A stretch of 64,000 nt of DNA from Pholiota molesta. Its lineage: Eukaryota; Basidiomycota; Agaricomycetes; Agaricales; Strophariaceae. Location: assembly GCA_014925825.1 (NCBI GenBank), contig JACGCK010000151.1:1-64000 (forward strand), written 5' to 3'. A model generated the notes under the pieces. The model was not told where the DNA came from and did no database searches. It worked only from the letters and a program-made list of their open reading frames with translations. Position numbers and translations under genes: made by a program. Numbering within the stretch: the stretch's first letter is position 1; each line of letters starts with the position of its first letter. This document shows positions 42,352-53,539 of the stretch, piece after piece.

Positions 42352-43825
42352 TCAGTGGTCCCTGGACTTCCTGGGGTGCACAGACCATGTCAGATTGGGT
42401 TACTTACAACGGGGCGAGGCGAGAGGGGGAGGCGGGAAGGGTTACGCACCTGTACTCGCCCTCGGCGGCGACGCTGAGCTCCTCGATCTCGCCCTGGACG
42501 GTGGAGAGCGCCTCGGCGGCGATGCTGAAGTAGAGCAGCTGTGCCTTGACGAGCTCGTTCAGGTTCTTGATGGGTTCGGGCTGGGGAGGGTGGGTTAGAT
42601 AGGTTGTTTTCCGAAGTCGACGACAGGTAAATGGAGAGGGAAAGACGTGATGGGAGAGTGAAAGGGATGACGCACGTTTTCCAATACGGTCTTCATGAGC
42701 GTGATCGCAACTTCGGTCTTCTGGACGAGGTCGTCCTCCGCATTCTCGACTTCGAGACGGGCCTGCTCCTGTCTGGCCGGGTTGGCAGTCTTGAGCCTAT
42801 AAACAGACAATCAATACCTGATGCCATATAAACCAAAGCCACGTACGCCTGCTTCGCGGCATCGAGCTCCAGCCGGCTCACGCGCACCGCCTGCCGCGCC
42901 TTCATCGCCACAGCAATCGACGAGTTCAGCGTCGTCTGCCACGGGTGCAAAAAGTTCTGCTGCACGCCGGTGTCCTGCTCCAGGCGCGCGGCGGCGACCT
43001 TGTCCCAGCCGCTCGCGTACAGCTCGAGCGCGCGGCCGAGGCGCTCGGCGTCGCCTGCGGGCCCCGCGGAGACCGTACCCGCGGCGGCGTGCGCGGCGCG
43101 GGTGAGCGCGTGCGGGAGCGTCTTGTGCTGCGCGGCGGGCGGCGCGGAGGGGGCGGCGGGCGAGGGAAGGTTCGTGCCCTTGAGGTTGGTGGCAGCGAAG
43201 GAGGTGATGTTGTATCCGATGGAGGACGAGAGCTCGGAGAGGGACTCTTGAATTTGCACGGGGTAGTCGTACGTCTCTGATTCGTAGACCTTGGTTATTC
43301 TATGCAAATGAGGCCGAGTTGAGATGTGAAATGGGCAGACAAGGAGGTACATACTTGAGAAGGGAGATGTGAGCGGCGCGCAGAGCATCGACCCGGGCTT
43401 CGAGGTCCTTGTATTCTGTGGAGCAGATGACAAAGTTAGTGTTCGTTCACATTTATGGGTCTCCTCGTTGAAAATATCCTAGCCCAAACTGAGCAACATT
43501 AACCCATTCACAAGCCCATGCATACGTCTGGCATCGCGACGCGACAATTCCCCGGCACAACGCAGCCTTGCGAAATACAGAAGGGTGCTCCTTCGACGAT
43601 GTAATGCAGAGTGCAGGCCACGTAGCCCACCCAATACAACTTCCGCCACTAGCGTCACGAAATGCACTCACCCTGAGGAAGCTCGGTGATCTCATCCGCA
43701 GCGACCTGGCCGAGGCGCTCGCGGGTCGCCTGCACGCTCGAGTTGAAGCCCTTGGTGAACTTCGTGCCCGCCTGGGCAAAGTTGATGCCGCTCAGGCTCG
43801 ACTGGAGCTTCGACCACCCTTCCAT
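42352..43825 (-). CDS. BAR-domain protein, Gvp36-like
   Basis: Membrane-curvature protein of the Golgi/endosome; yeast Gvp36 supports vesicle traffic. Six exons: 43825-43672, 43415-43355, 43299-42847, 42796-42676, 42580-42450, 42370-42352, summing to 313 codons with stop (312 aa). The sequence is mostly long amphipathic helices: GQVAADEITELPQEYKDLE, EARVDALRAAHISLLK, ITKVYESETYDYPVQIQ, a variable Ala/Pro-rich linker, then LEVENAEDDLVQKTEV and LNELVKAQLLYFSIAAEAL, in the order typical of the fungal BAR_2 family. The N-terminal MEGWSKLQSSLSGINF could form the amphipathic membrane-inserting helix. The last exon codes only KSRDH plus stop. An upstream in-frame extension (to 44051) rich in Ser/Thr/Pro is open but less likely translated. 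Confidence 0.85.
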
Positions 43826-45700
43826 GGCTGTGTGTTTGAGATTGGCGGTGAACTGGGAGCTGGTGGTGGTGGTAGAGGTCGAAGGTGCACTGGGGGCGAA
43901 ACCGGTGCTACTGGTGCTGGTGGGAGCACTGGTGGGCGGAGGCGAAGGGGAAGAAGTTGGGTCTGCCGTGGTGGAGGATGATAAGGGGTATGGGAGGCTG
44001 TTCTGCCTGAATTGGGTCTCTCGGTCAACTGCGCCGCGTTGGGGTCCGTGCGTCACCCGTTTCATCAATTCCTCCGGTTGACGTACACATCGCCAAAAAA
44101 AAAGCGCCCTGTATAGAGGCTTTATTACAATGTCATAAATCACTGTAAAATGCTCGGAACACTTCTGACGTTTGCAAGGCAGTTCTATAATAGAATCCAT
44201 TAGAATGTAAGTGATCATTACAAGGGTTTGTTGAGCTAGAATCCTACGCGAGGAATTAAAGAGTTACAAGTCTTTGGAAAGCTTGCGAAAACTTTACAAA
44301 TGAATTCCATTGTATTCTATGTCTTGTAGCCGTACAATCCCATGCAACACTGTAAAATTGCATGAAATATGTGAAATACAGTCCGTAAAAGTCAATAACT
44401 CCAAAAAATATTCCAACTTACATGAAATGTAATGGAATTTATCTCTTAAGATTGTGGTACTTTGGAAACGTTTGAATTGGAGTTGTAACTACCCTCGTGA
44501 TTGACATTGTAATGGTAATGAACAGTTCGACCCACAGATGTGGCCGTCGGCAGACACAGGCTAGGTTGCTGCGCGAGAGGGGTACGCCGTGCGCGTGCCA
44601 TTTTCATCCGAGGTGTGCGGTCGTCGTCGAAGGAAAGTCATCCACAGTCAGATTGGCGAAGAATTGGTAGTTTGATGAACTATTGCAAATTGGCTGTTCA
44701 AGTAATCGATAAGTATTATCTCTCCTACATTTTCGCAAGGCTCAGAGCCGGCGAGACGGAGCTCTGTACTGACGACTATATCCTCCTCCAAGCGGCGCAA
44801 TGTGCATCTGACGTGGCTTATAATGTTTGGCAGCTCTCTGTGCAGGAATTCGAGAAGGGCGTGCAAATGAGATGTTAACGTTGCATTCAGACAACGATTC
44901 TTAGCCTGGAAAGCCGCCAAGTAATAATTTGACAAGAGAAATAATAAATGAAATGTCTTTAGGCGCATTTTGAGCGGGCCAAGTCCAGACCCACTGAGTT
45001 CGACAGTTCAAGGCAGCCAGAACCAAGAACAAGTCGGTCTTGGGGCTTTGGCAAGAGCTAGTGGCGGCCATTGAGCAGGTGGAGGTCCATGATGGAGAGG
45101 GCATCGCAGTCAACTGGTAGCGGAATCGTAGATACTATAATGCTGGCAGTTACGTGCAACATGGAAGCCTCTTCTTCTGACTGCCCTGTGACACAATCTG
45201 CAGGCATTTAGAGTGATCCCCAGTGCAAGAATAACCTTGGGTCGTCCTGTCAGTGTCATCTCTTTGTCATCTCGGAAGCAGGTGTGCATCAATTCCCATG
45301 ATGGACTAGTACCGTCCACGGACACGAGGCAGATTTCTCATCATGCAGGAGGCGATAGACAGGGGTGCTAGCAGCTAGAAAGCTGAAAGAAGGAGAAATC
45401 CAAGGCGACCCAATGCCAGTGTAACGTTGTATGTGGAGCGGACGTACTGGCAGGAGGGAAAACGATTCTGCGTGACAGTTGGTGTGCCGTTACACCGTAC
45501 CGAAAAGGAAAGCCGAGGAGCCGGTGCTGACAAAGACACGCGGTGGGCCCGACTCGTGGTTGGTTTTGTCGGCCTCCCTTTTTCTTGTGTCGTCAACTTA
45601 ATCTGGCCTGTCCTCTCTATCGGCACACGCCACACTCTCCCTTGTTCTGCAACCACCATCGTACCACTTTGCTCCGCCAACGACGCAGCAGTCCGCGTTC
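43826..45700. other. 1.9-kb intergenic region with one repeat
   Basis: Carries promoters of two divergent genes and repeat copy 2 at 44082-44300. A 112-codon frame (44540-44878, plus) reads MNYCKLAVQVIDKYYLSYIF internally and could be a small unrecognised gene, but no start context, intron or homologous family supports it. Confidence 0.45.
44082..44300 (+). repeat. Dispersed repeat, copy 2
   Basis: Diverged copy of the block at 40147-40450 (shared CATCGCCAAAAA, GTTTGCAAGG, ATAGAATCCATTAGAAT). Same orientation; no clear terminal inverted repeats or target duplication. Confidence 0.55.
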
Positions 45701-47479
45701 ATGATGGACTTCACAACGTTTGCAGGCAAATATCGGCTGGAGGAGGAGATAGCCAACGGGGGATGTGGTCAGCCACACGTTGCCGCTGTTCCTATGCGTG
45801 ATCTCATATATATCCCTTATTTGCAGGCACTGTATTTCTCGGTGTGCATACCGTCGCGGGGAAGGAAGTCGCCATCAAGCTCGAGCCTGCTGTCGCGAAG
45901 CACAGTCCGCTGAAGCAGGAGTCCAAAATTTACAAGACCCTCATGGGGGGGACGGGCGTCCCGTGGATTATGTGGTCTGGGCGGCAGGGAGATTACAACG
46001 TCATGATCATCGACCTGCTCGGCCCCTCACTCGAAGATCTCTTCAAACGATGCAATCGCCACTTCTCGCTCAAGACAGTGCTGCAGCTCGCAGATCAACT
46101 GGTACGTAGCCTCTTCTCCTTGCATCCTACGCTGGCCTGCCGGCTGTGTAGCCTAGCGGATATTTCGCGAAAGTTGTACATTCCTGCTGGGGAGTCATGC
46201 GGGTAAAGCGCTATAGAGACCCCTCCTGAGTTTCACACTGTTCGCAACTCCGATTGTGTTCGTTCCAGTTATTGTCAAAATGCTAGGCCACCTCGAACTT
46301 CTCGTTCAAGTGGCGTTGTCCACTGTTCTGACGGCAAGTGGCACGGCGAAGTGGGGCAGAGCAGACTTGCCACGCAAATAGGGTGATAAATCACATAAAT
46401 TCTGCTTGAAATCTAGCATGGGATGCAGCTTGGATGCAGCCTCGTGCACGGCCATTGTCGAACGAGAAGGCGGCCTGTGTCATGCCGCCAAGCTTCATCC
46501 AGATGACCTTGCTTGCGACCCCACACCGCCACTTGAGCGAAAACCTCTAGCGGTCTAGCGTTTTGACAATAGCTGTCATAAGTGGAATTCACAGCGCGTG
46601 AATGGGGTGTGACCGGGGTTCGCTGCCATTTGCGAGACGCTCAACCAAAAAAAAAAAAATCCTACGCTGGACTTCTTTCATTTTTCATCGATGGGCTGAT
46701 TCATTTCATCAGATATCGCGCATCGAATTCATCCATTCCAACTCGATCGTGCACCGTGACATCAAGCCTGCCAACTTCGTCATGGGCACCGGAAAAGCCG
46801 CACACATGGTCAACGTCATCGACTTCGGGCTCGCCAAAAAATTCCGCGACGCGCGCACGTCCACGCACATCCCGTACAAGCAGGACGAGTTCCACGGTGT
46901 GGGCACGTCGCTCTTCGCCGCTATCAACACGCACCTCGGTGTCGGTTCGTGCTCCTTCCATTTCCCATTCCCGCAGTTTCTGACGTGCGTCGCCCCGCAG
47001 AGTCATCAAGACGCGACGACCTCGAGTCCCTAGCGTACATGCTGATCTACTTCATCCGCGGCAGCCTCCCCTGGCGCAAGATCCGCGCGCCCGCGGAGCC
47101 GCCCCACCTCGACGGCCTCACGCCCTCCGAGCAGGCGCACGTCCGCGCGCACTACAACCCCGTGTCCACGACCTGGGACCTCATCCGCGACGCGAAGATC
47201 GCGAACGAGGAGCGCCTGACGCTCGGCCTGCCGCCCGAGTTCGACGTGCTCTATCGGTACGCGAGGGAGCTCGAGTTCGACGACCTGCCGGACTACGACG
47301 GGCTAAGGAAGCTGTTCAGGGGCCTCGCGGAGAAGGTGGGCGTGGAGTATGACGGGGTATATGACTGGAGCGTGCCGGCGGCGGACGGGGCGGGGCGGCA
47401 TCCCAGCCGGAGTGCGAGCGAGGGCAGCGTGGGCGGGGGGCATCGGTATTGTGAGGCGTGCAATGCGCGCCGGAGGTAG
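45701..47479 (+). CDS. Casein kinase 1 family protein kinase (divergent)
   Basis: Serine/threonine kinase with the CK1 fold. Exons 45701-45767, 45827-46101, 46713-46944 and 47001-47479 sum to 351 codons with stop (350 aa). Kinase landmarks: VAIKLEP with Lys about 40, [26 protein letters not shown] with catalytic Asp about 130, [33 protein letters not shown]. The glycine loop is unusual: IANGGCGTVFLG where CK1 normally has a GSGSFG-like loop, so the first Gly is Ala and the Phe is Cys. HRDIKPDN is HRDIKPAN. The tail is short, ends [12 protein letters not shown] and lacks a clear prenylation motif. Intron 2 is 611 nt and holds a TA-flanked MITE. Two adjacent ATGs start the frame; the first is used. 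Catalytic competence is likely but not certain. Confidence 0.9.
46272..46569. mobile_element. TA-flanked MITE (Tc1/mariner-type) in the CK1 intron
   Basis: 298 bp. Left end TTGTCAAAATGCTAGG, right end reverse-complemented TTGTCAAAACGCTAGA; inverted similarity continues about 45 bp, both arms ending near CAAGTGGCG. TA dinucleotides flank it at 46270-46271 and 46570-46571, the target duplication of Tc1/mariner elements. No coding capacity. It lies wholly inside intron 2 and explains most of that intron's unusual length. Confidence 0.8.
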
Positions 47480-48552
47480 GGGTGGTGAGGGGCGGCGTGC
47501 CCGGGCGCATCGGGGGACGGTGTGCATTGCCTGCCGGACTGGGGTCTACGTGTGTCTGGCCCCCGGATCTCTGCGTCGTCAGATACCGCCGCGCCCATCC
47601 TGGGGCACCCCGCTCATAGGCTCTGTCCCTCGGTGCATGTGGCCTGCGAAAATACTTCACCCGTCCACGACGCGTCGGCCGCTCCGACCCTGCGCCGTCC
47701 ATGCTCCGGGCGGCTGCTCCGTTTTCCCCCTCGTGTGGGCTCCGCGTTGGGACCCACCCTCCTCCGTTGTCTTTGAGTCAGAACAAGCAAGCGTCTCACC
47801 CGTTCGTGGTCCGCATTTTGTCGACCGTCGGATGCGCAATCAAGTCGGATGGCGCGCTTGTGAGGTGGCTGGCTCGCCGGGCTTCCCTTATGTTTTTCTA
47901 TTAGGTGTGTCTTGAAAGGTCCTTTAATGTTTTGCTGCATCGCTGACGTGGTTTGGTGTCTGCTTCTTTTTTTTTTTTTGCGCAGCGCGAGTGCGATTGG
48001 GTTTCTGCTGCGCTTGCGATTATCTTCCACCCGACTACCTACTGGCGTTTCTGCGCTTGTTGTTCCGCCGCGACCGCGTCCTTGGGTGGGTACTTTCGGG
48101 CCGTCTTTTCACTTTTTACATACCTAGCTCCCTCGTTGAACTGCTGTGTATCTTGCTGTGCTTGCTTCTTGCTCTTGTTGCTTTCTTAGCTTCTTTTTCT
48201 CTTTCCTTCTTTCCTTCCTTTGGTCTTTCTTGCTTCCTTTGGATTTTTTTTGACTTTTTGACTTTTTCTTCTTGGTATGGATGGATGATTGGCCCTTGGG
48301 AGGTGGTATTTGCTATAAATATTTACGATCACCCTAATTTGTACGAATTTATGAGGTTATGTATGTACGTAGATGCTGTATATAACATATGTGTGTGTGT
48401 GTTCTATGACTGACTGGTCTTCTGGATCACTGGTGCAACGAGGTAGAGGCGGACAGCCGGGCCGGCAGCCCCACTTCCGATTTTGGACTCCGATGTACGT
48501 GGCGACCACCACCACCGCTTGCCCACCGACGTTGACGTCCTGCTGGCGAACT
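47480..48552. other. Intergenic, pyrimidine-rich in the second half
   Basis: 3' flank of the kinase and promoter of the p24 gene. The plus strand is strongly T/C-rich from about 47960 to 48280 (TTTCTTCCTT-like runs), a common feature near fungal transcription starts. No gene seen. Confidence 0.5.
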
Positions 48553-49544
48553 ATGCCGTCGCTGCTCCATTTCCTCTCTTCTTTCTTCGTCTTCCTTTCC
48601 CTCTCGGTTGCGGTTAAGGCCTCAGCGCTGACGACGACCATCGCGCCCAACGAGCGGATATGTTTCTTTGCGGATGTTGATAAAGTTGGGGAGAAGATTG
48701 GGGTAATTATTCGATGTTTTTTGGATGTGGTGGGGATGTGGATATGTGCTGACACTTTTTTTTTTTTTGGCTTTTGGAACGTAGTTCTATTACGCTGTAC
48801 GTCAAATCACTTCCCTCTCGCTCTGTCTAAAAGCAACCACTCACCCTCCCCCGCCCCGGCGCACAGGTGCAATCCGGCGGCTCCTTCGACATCGACTTCG
48901 ACATCAAGGACCCGAACCAGAAGGTGCTCCTCGACGGCGAGCGCGAGCGGCAGGGCGACTACGTGCTGACCGCGAACACCGTGGGCGAGTACGCCTTCTG
49001 CTTCGAGAACGACATGTCGACGCTCACGGACAAGCTCGTCGACTTCGACATCATGGTCGAGAGCGAGCCACGGCGCGAGCCGCCCGCGAAGCCCGGCCAG
49101 ATCGCGGAGCAGACGAGCGCGCTGGAGGAGAGCGTGTTCCGCCTGAATGGGATGCTGCTGAATATTAAGAGGATGCAGAAGCAGTGCGTGAAGCGTTTCT
49201 TTTTTTGTGTGTATGTTGGGCTGATGGTGGTGCAGTCATCATACGCAGGAGAACCGCGGGTTCTCTATCGTCAAATCGACACAAAAGTGCGTTTTTGTTC
49301 TCGCCCCGGGCCTATCCCTCTCAATTCTAACCGCCATTTCTACAGCCGTCTCTTCTGGTACGCCATCCTCGAGAGTCTCGGCGTTATCGCCATGGCCGTG
49401 TACGTCTCCCCCTCCCTATCCCCCACCCTTCCTTTATGTTCCATCTTGCCTCCTGGACGCGTCTGACCTCCATCTGTCCCCAGGCTCCAGGTGTACATCC
49501 TCCAGACGTTCTTCACGAAGACGGGCCGGCGGTACAAGGTGTAG
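48553..49544 (+). CDS. p24 family cargo receptor (emp24/gp25L/GOLD domain)
   Basis: Type I membrane protein of COPII/COPI vesicles cycling between ER and Golgi. Exons 48553-48702, 48785-48796, 48867-49183, 49236-49286, 49346-49399 and 49484-49544 sum to 215 codons with stop (214 aa). A signal peptide (LLHFLSSFFVFLSLSVAVKA) precedes the GOLD domain (TIAPNERICFFADVDKVGEK ... VGEYAFCFEND), which has the two conserved Cys. The coiled-coil region runs ALEESVFRLNGMLLNIKRMQ, then a membrane anchor FWYAILESLGVIAMAVLQVY. The cytosolic tail has the FF motif (QTFFTKTG) and ends RRYKV. Exon 2 is a 12-nt microexon coding FYYA, needed to give the conserved FYYAVQSGG. The 12-residue cytosolic tail lacks a terminal KKxx. 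Confidence 0.93.
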
Positions 49545-50205
49545 AATTGCGCCCTGCTTCATGTATTTATGCCATTTTTGTTCTCTCCCTCTCGGATCGC
49601 ATTATATTCAATCTATCATTATGGATCTCTTGTTTCCCGCGGAAAGTCGCCTGGGCTGTGCGCGGGGTACATTGAACTTGCATGTGAGGCGGTTTCTTGC
49701 GAACGATGATTACTGCCTTCAGGATCACTGCTGGACACTGAAGCGATAACGTCCTTGACTTGGGCGGCCGGAATTTTAGAATAGTAGCTGCTTGCCCACA
49801 TGGGAACCATAAACTGGCGAGCAATATTTCGAAACAGCGAGGGTACTGACCTGCTTGCGTCAATGCATATGAGCGCAGCACCGAATGTTGAATGAGGGTC
49901 AGTGACGCTCGCACAGGCGCGAAAGCTGCTTGATTCTGTTTGATTCTGCGCGTATTATGTGAAAATCTGAGCGGAGCTATGGACTTGCCACTCCGCTCAT
50001 CTCGGCGGTCCTCATGTGGAGATACCCTCCTTGCGCACGCTACGTCTCATACATGCTCCCCGTTCTTTAATCGCGATTTTATCTGGCATCTATAGTTGAA
50101 GTTTGGTCAGAACGGATATGCAGTGACAGAGGGTAAGTAGAATATCTATCCGAGAGACATCGCTAGCTAGTACGTAGAAGTCAGTTAACCCGCAAGAAAC
50201 ACCAG
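49545..50205. other. Intergenic, no gene seen
   Basis: 3' flank of the p24 gene followed by unremarkable sequence. No domain-bearing frame on either strand. Confidence 0.5.
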
Positions 50206-50345
50206 TGATTGGCTACCAAAGCGCGTCATGTCTACAGGTTAACGTTTAACGTTTAACCCCAAGCCGACCCCAAGCTCACGTAGCGGCCCTCGCCAGGAGA
50301 AAAAGCCTCTACAGCATTGACGATCCGATATCCAGGGCTAGCGCT
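50206..50345 (+). repeat. Duplicated upstream module, copy A
   Basis: Matches 62336-62425, the 5' flank of the Aim9-like gene: shared GCTACCA..GCGCGTCA(A/T)GTCT, GGCCCTCGCCAGGAGAAAAA and GATATCCA(A/G)GGCTAG. Copy A has about 40 extra bases including GTTTAACGTTTAAC. See the separate finding. Confidence 0.75.
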
Positions 50346-50390
50346 GACTTTCCTGTTCAATACACAAATGACCCCTGTTGCTGCGCTTTC

Positions 50391-51060
50391 ATGACATCTA
50401 CGGACTCGCTCGCCCCTCTTGAGCCTTTCAAATGGACCTCTAGATCTCTTGATGGACGAACTATCATTCGAGAAATTGTCGAAGCAGCAGTTCCGCAATG
50501 GCCAGCCCCTCGCGACTCTCAAATAGACTGCTGCGCACACGCTCTTCAAGGCATTCTGACGATTCTCATTGCGTCGACTGGCTAGGGAAAGACCTCCGCC
50601 TTTTTCATTCCGATACTTGTCCTAAAACACTTCCAAAAGCACCCACATCCCCGAGTCAAAGCACCGTATGTTTCTCCAGTTGCTCTAGTAGTGACACATC
50701 TCATAGAGCTTGGAAATGTTCATGTATGTTCTATTTCTTATTCTTCATTTGATTAATGTTCAAATCTTACTTTTAGGTTGTCGAAATCTCTCAATATTTT
50801 ATTTGGCATTAGTGCGATCTCTCACAGCGCCGAGAGCCTGGAAGCGGCTCAATCACAGGGAGCGACCTTCTGAAGGAAGTCCGAGCAGGCAAATGGTCTG
50901 TCGTCTTGCTCTCAGCAGAACGACTTATCTCATACCAAATCGATGCGATCATTCGCAATGAACGCGATAACCTCGACTTGCTCAGAATCGACGAAGCGCA
51001 TGTCTTGGTGCCATGGGGAAATGATTTCCGTCAATCAAATCTATTATCATTTGATTTATA
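50391..51060 (+). pseudogene. Broken RecQ/DEAD-like helicase fragment
   Basis: Plus-strand reading gives IDCCAHALQGILTILIASTG, then an in-frame TAG (50583-50585) where the P-loop needs Gly, then GKTSAFFIPILVLKHF: a Walker A motif interrupted by a stop. Further on, after a possible intron, SVVLLSAERLISYQIDAIIR and LLRIDEAHVLVPWGNDFRQ give a DEAH-like Walker B in the RecQ/DEAD style seen in large Agaricomycete helicase families. The reading then decays, and the mariner element begins 96 bases later. The remaining helicase core is absent, so this is a truncated, inactive copy. Confidence 0.8.
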
Positions 51061-51156
51061 AGGCCTATTTTAGGAGACTACTGTCTCCCGCACACACGGC
51101 GGACATTCAACTGTCAAGTCGGGCCGGTTCTTGCGCTGTTATGTTATGCAGAGTTA

Positions 51157-51257
51157 CAGCTGATTCCGAAAACTATGTCAGTCGCACTTTTTTTTTGCTC
51201 GCTCGAGCATTCATATGTAGCCAATATACGATATTGAGGTACAGCCGCATTTGGGAA
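51157..51257 (+). repeat. Left terminal inverted repeat of the mariner element
   Basis: Pairs with 54744-54844. Differences are a T-run length, one G/T change near the GCTCGA motif and one change near the inner end. Confidence 0.9.
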
Positions 51258-51398
51258 AAGGCATGATAAACGGCTGATATGACTCCAATCCCATGTGCAT
51301 GCTGCTCCCGCGCGGTAATTATTCGAGAGCCCGGAGGACTCTTCAATGTTGAAGCTTCAAGCTTCAAGCTGTCTTTGGCATCGTACACATTCACTTCC

Positions 51399-53420
51399 AT
51401 GTATCCTAACAATTCAAACCACACTCCTTACAACTTTGATAATTTCTCTTATACTAATTCTGATAATGTCTTTCAAGACTTTTCACCGGCGGAAGACCTC
51501 TATTCCGAGCAAAATCTCAGTGACCTTGAAACTGAGGTATTAGGTTTGTGTTCCATCGTTTATGGTGACAGCATTCAGATCATACGAGAGCATGAAGACT
51601 GACATTGTGGCTTTCCATCAAATAGGACATGCTCTTGGAGAGATTCCGCGGCCAACGTCCTCAGCGAACACCGCCGTTGCTGATGCCACGGTTCCCGCGG
51701 CCGGTGCACACAGCATTTCTGGCGCTTTCGAGCCACATCAACCCGCGCCCGACTTGTCAACCAACTTCGACGACGCGCATTCCCGATATCTGACCTCCCA
51801 TAATGCCACTCCCTTGTTCCCAATCCCACCATCCGTTCCCTCTCAACGCACCTTGCACAAGGTTCCGACACGTCCAATCTTTCCAAATTTAGATCGTCAT
51901 GAAGACCAGTTTGCCGCGGCTGCACGAAAAGTACCACGACGAGACAACACCCCGCCTGCCAGTGGCAAGACCCTCAAGCGTGACTCTTCAGAAGTGGTCT
52001 CACCGACTAGCACCTCAGCCCCGAAGCCGCGCAAGGTGAAGCGTACGATGGGAAAGGCAAGGGATTCATCTGATGATGAGGTCGGGTCTGAAGTAGTTGC
52101 TGCCGAATTCGAGCTCGTCATCCATGTCCACAGACCTCCCAAACCTACCGCCACTTCTGCAGGTCGTCGAAAGATGAGCGCTAAGCCTGCAAAAGTTGAA
52201 CCGGTCATTTTTGGTCCAGCAGCATCGAATACGGATGCCTCGTGGAAGGATTTTCTTCGCATCTTGGCTGAGCTTCTGGACACAACAACAGCACTCCTAG
52301 CTACACACTCATTCCAGTGGAAGTATCTCAAACCTGGAAACTGCCCATGGCTCCCTCTTGGGAACGAGAACGCATACCGTTCACTTACACGCCAGTTGCG
52401 AGAGCCTCCCAAGAATGTCTCTGGGTCCTATATCGTTGTCAAGATGGATGCGCCGGTTCAGAAACCAGTCGATCGCTCAAAGGTATGGTTCTCATTATCT
52501 AAAATCTCCACGCTGAAGCTGATTACTGAATTGGAAAGCCTTGGGCCCTTTCGGATGCTCAAGACCAAACTCGACGGATTGATGATGAGGATGATGAAGA
52601 CTTTGATGATGCTCGCAAAGGAAAGAAGGTATTTTTTGTCATTCAAACTGAATGCTCCTTAACTCATGCTTTCTTTTCAAGACAAATTTTGACAATGGTG
52701 TGGCTGAGCTTCTCGCAGCACTTGAAGAGAAATATGCTGCTGGCAACTGCCTGGTCCACCCCAATGTTGAATGTTTTCATCATCGTACAACTGATCACCA
52801 TTTTGAACTCACACGTGCACGCAAGGTTTTCTGGGCTGCCAAGATTGTGAGTTCAAGTTGTATAACTTTTGAAACAGACCTTACTTATGAGCAATCAGCA
52901 AGATGGAAAGGCATCACTCTTTGTTCCGCCACTATCAACAAACCTATTCAATGTAAAGGGCGCAACAAAGACACCCAAAACACCTGCCCCAGTTACACCG
53001 ACTCCTGCTCATTCTACGATGATGGGTGGCCACCCACTCGGCCCATATACTCCTCAACCTTATGGCTATCCTCCTCCAATTCCTTATCCAAATTACTTAT
53101 ACCCACCTCCTCCTCCTCCATACTATGCCAACCCTCCTCAGGCTGGTCCATCTAATACTACCCACCGCTCACATCATCATGACTTTTCGCCTCCTCGCTC
53201 TTCCCCTCCTTTGCCAGGTGGATCAATTGAAGAGTTCTGCGAGCAGTATGGGCTGAGTGATTTGGTCAGTATGGGTCTCAAAGATCTTGGGTTTGAGATC
53301 GGTGATGATCTTTCATTGGTTAAGGATGCCCAATGGGCAAATGTTAATATTCCACCTCTCACTGTTCACCATATCATCCGATATTATTGCAAGTACAAAG
53401 AGCTTTTGCGTAGAAATTGA
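51399..53420 (+). CDS. Passenger gene of the mariner element, unknown function
   Basis: Exons 51399-51536, 51589-52482, 52539-52628, 52682-52846 and 52899-53420 sum to 603 codons with stop (602 aa), all joins in phase 0, so the gene is intact. It is not a transposase. Visible regions: an acidic N-terminus (FQDFSPAEDLYSEQNLSDLE); a disordered, basic middle with PRKVKRTMGKARDSSDDE; a conserved-looking block FELVIHVHRPPKP...WKYLKPGNCPWLPLGNENAY; an acidic stretch IDDEDDEDFDDARKGKK; a block ending ARKVFWAAKIQDGKASLF; a Pro/Tyr-rich segment near 53030-53160; and a C-terminal helical block IEEFCEQYGLSDLVSMGLKD to the end that resembles a SAM-type fold. I do not recognise a named family. Location between the inverted repeats makes it element-borne; a role in target choice or regulation is speculation. 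Confidence 0.75.
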
Positions 53421-53539
53421 TATCACTCTATTTTCTTGATATTTCACTGATAATTATACCCAGATACCCATCCACCTTATTCACATATATTTTACTTATA
53501 CTTTGCTAACTCTTTTAATACAACTAATTTCTGCAAATT

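Noticed and set aside
44540..44878. 112-codon plus-strand frame
   Set aside because: Slightly protein-like but without domain, intron structure or start context; left as an unassigned open frame.
51541..51588. A 28-nt intron (GTTTGTG...GACAG) in the passenger gene
   Set aside because: Too short for this genome; a 52-nt GTATTA...ACGAG intron restores the frame in phase 0 and was preferred.
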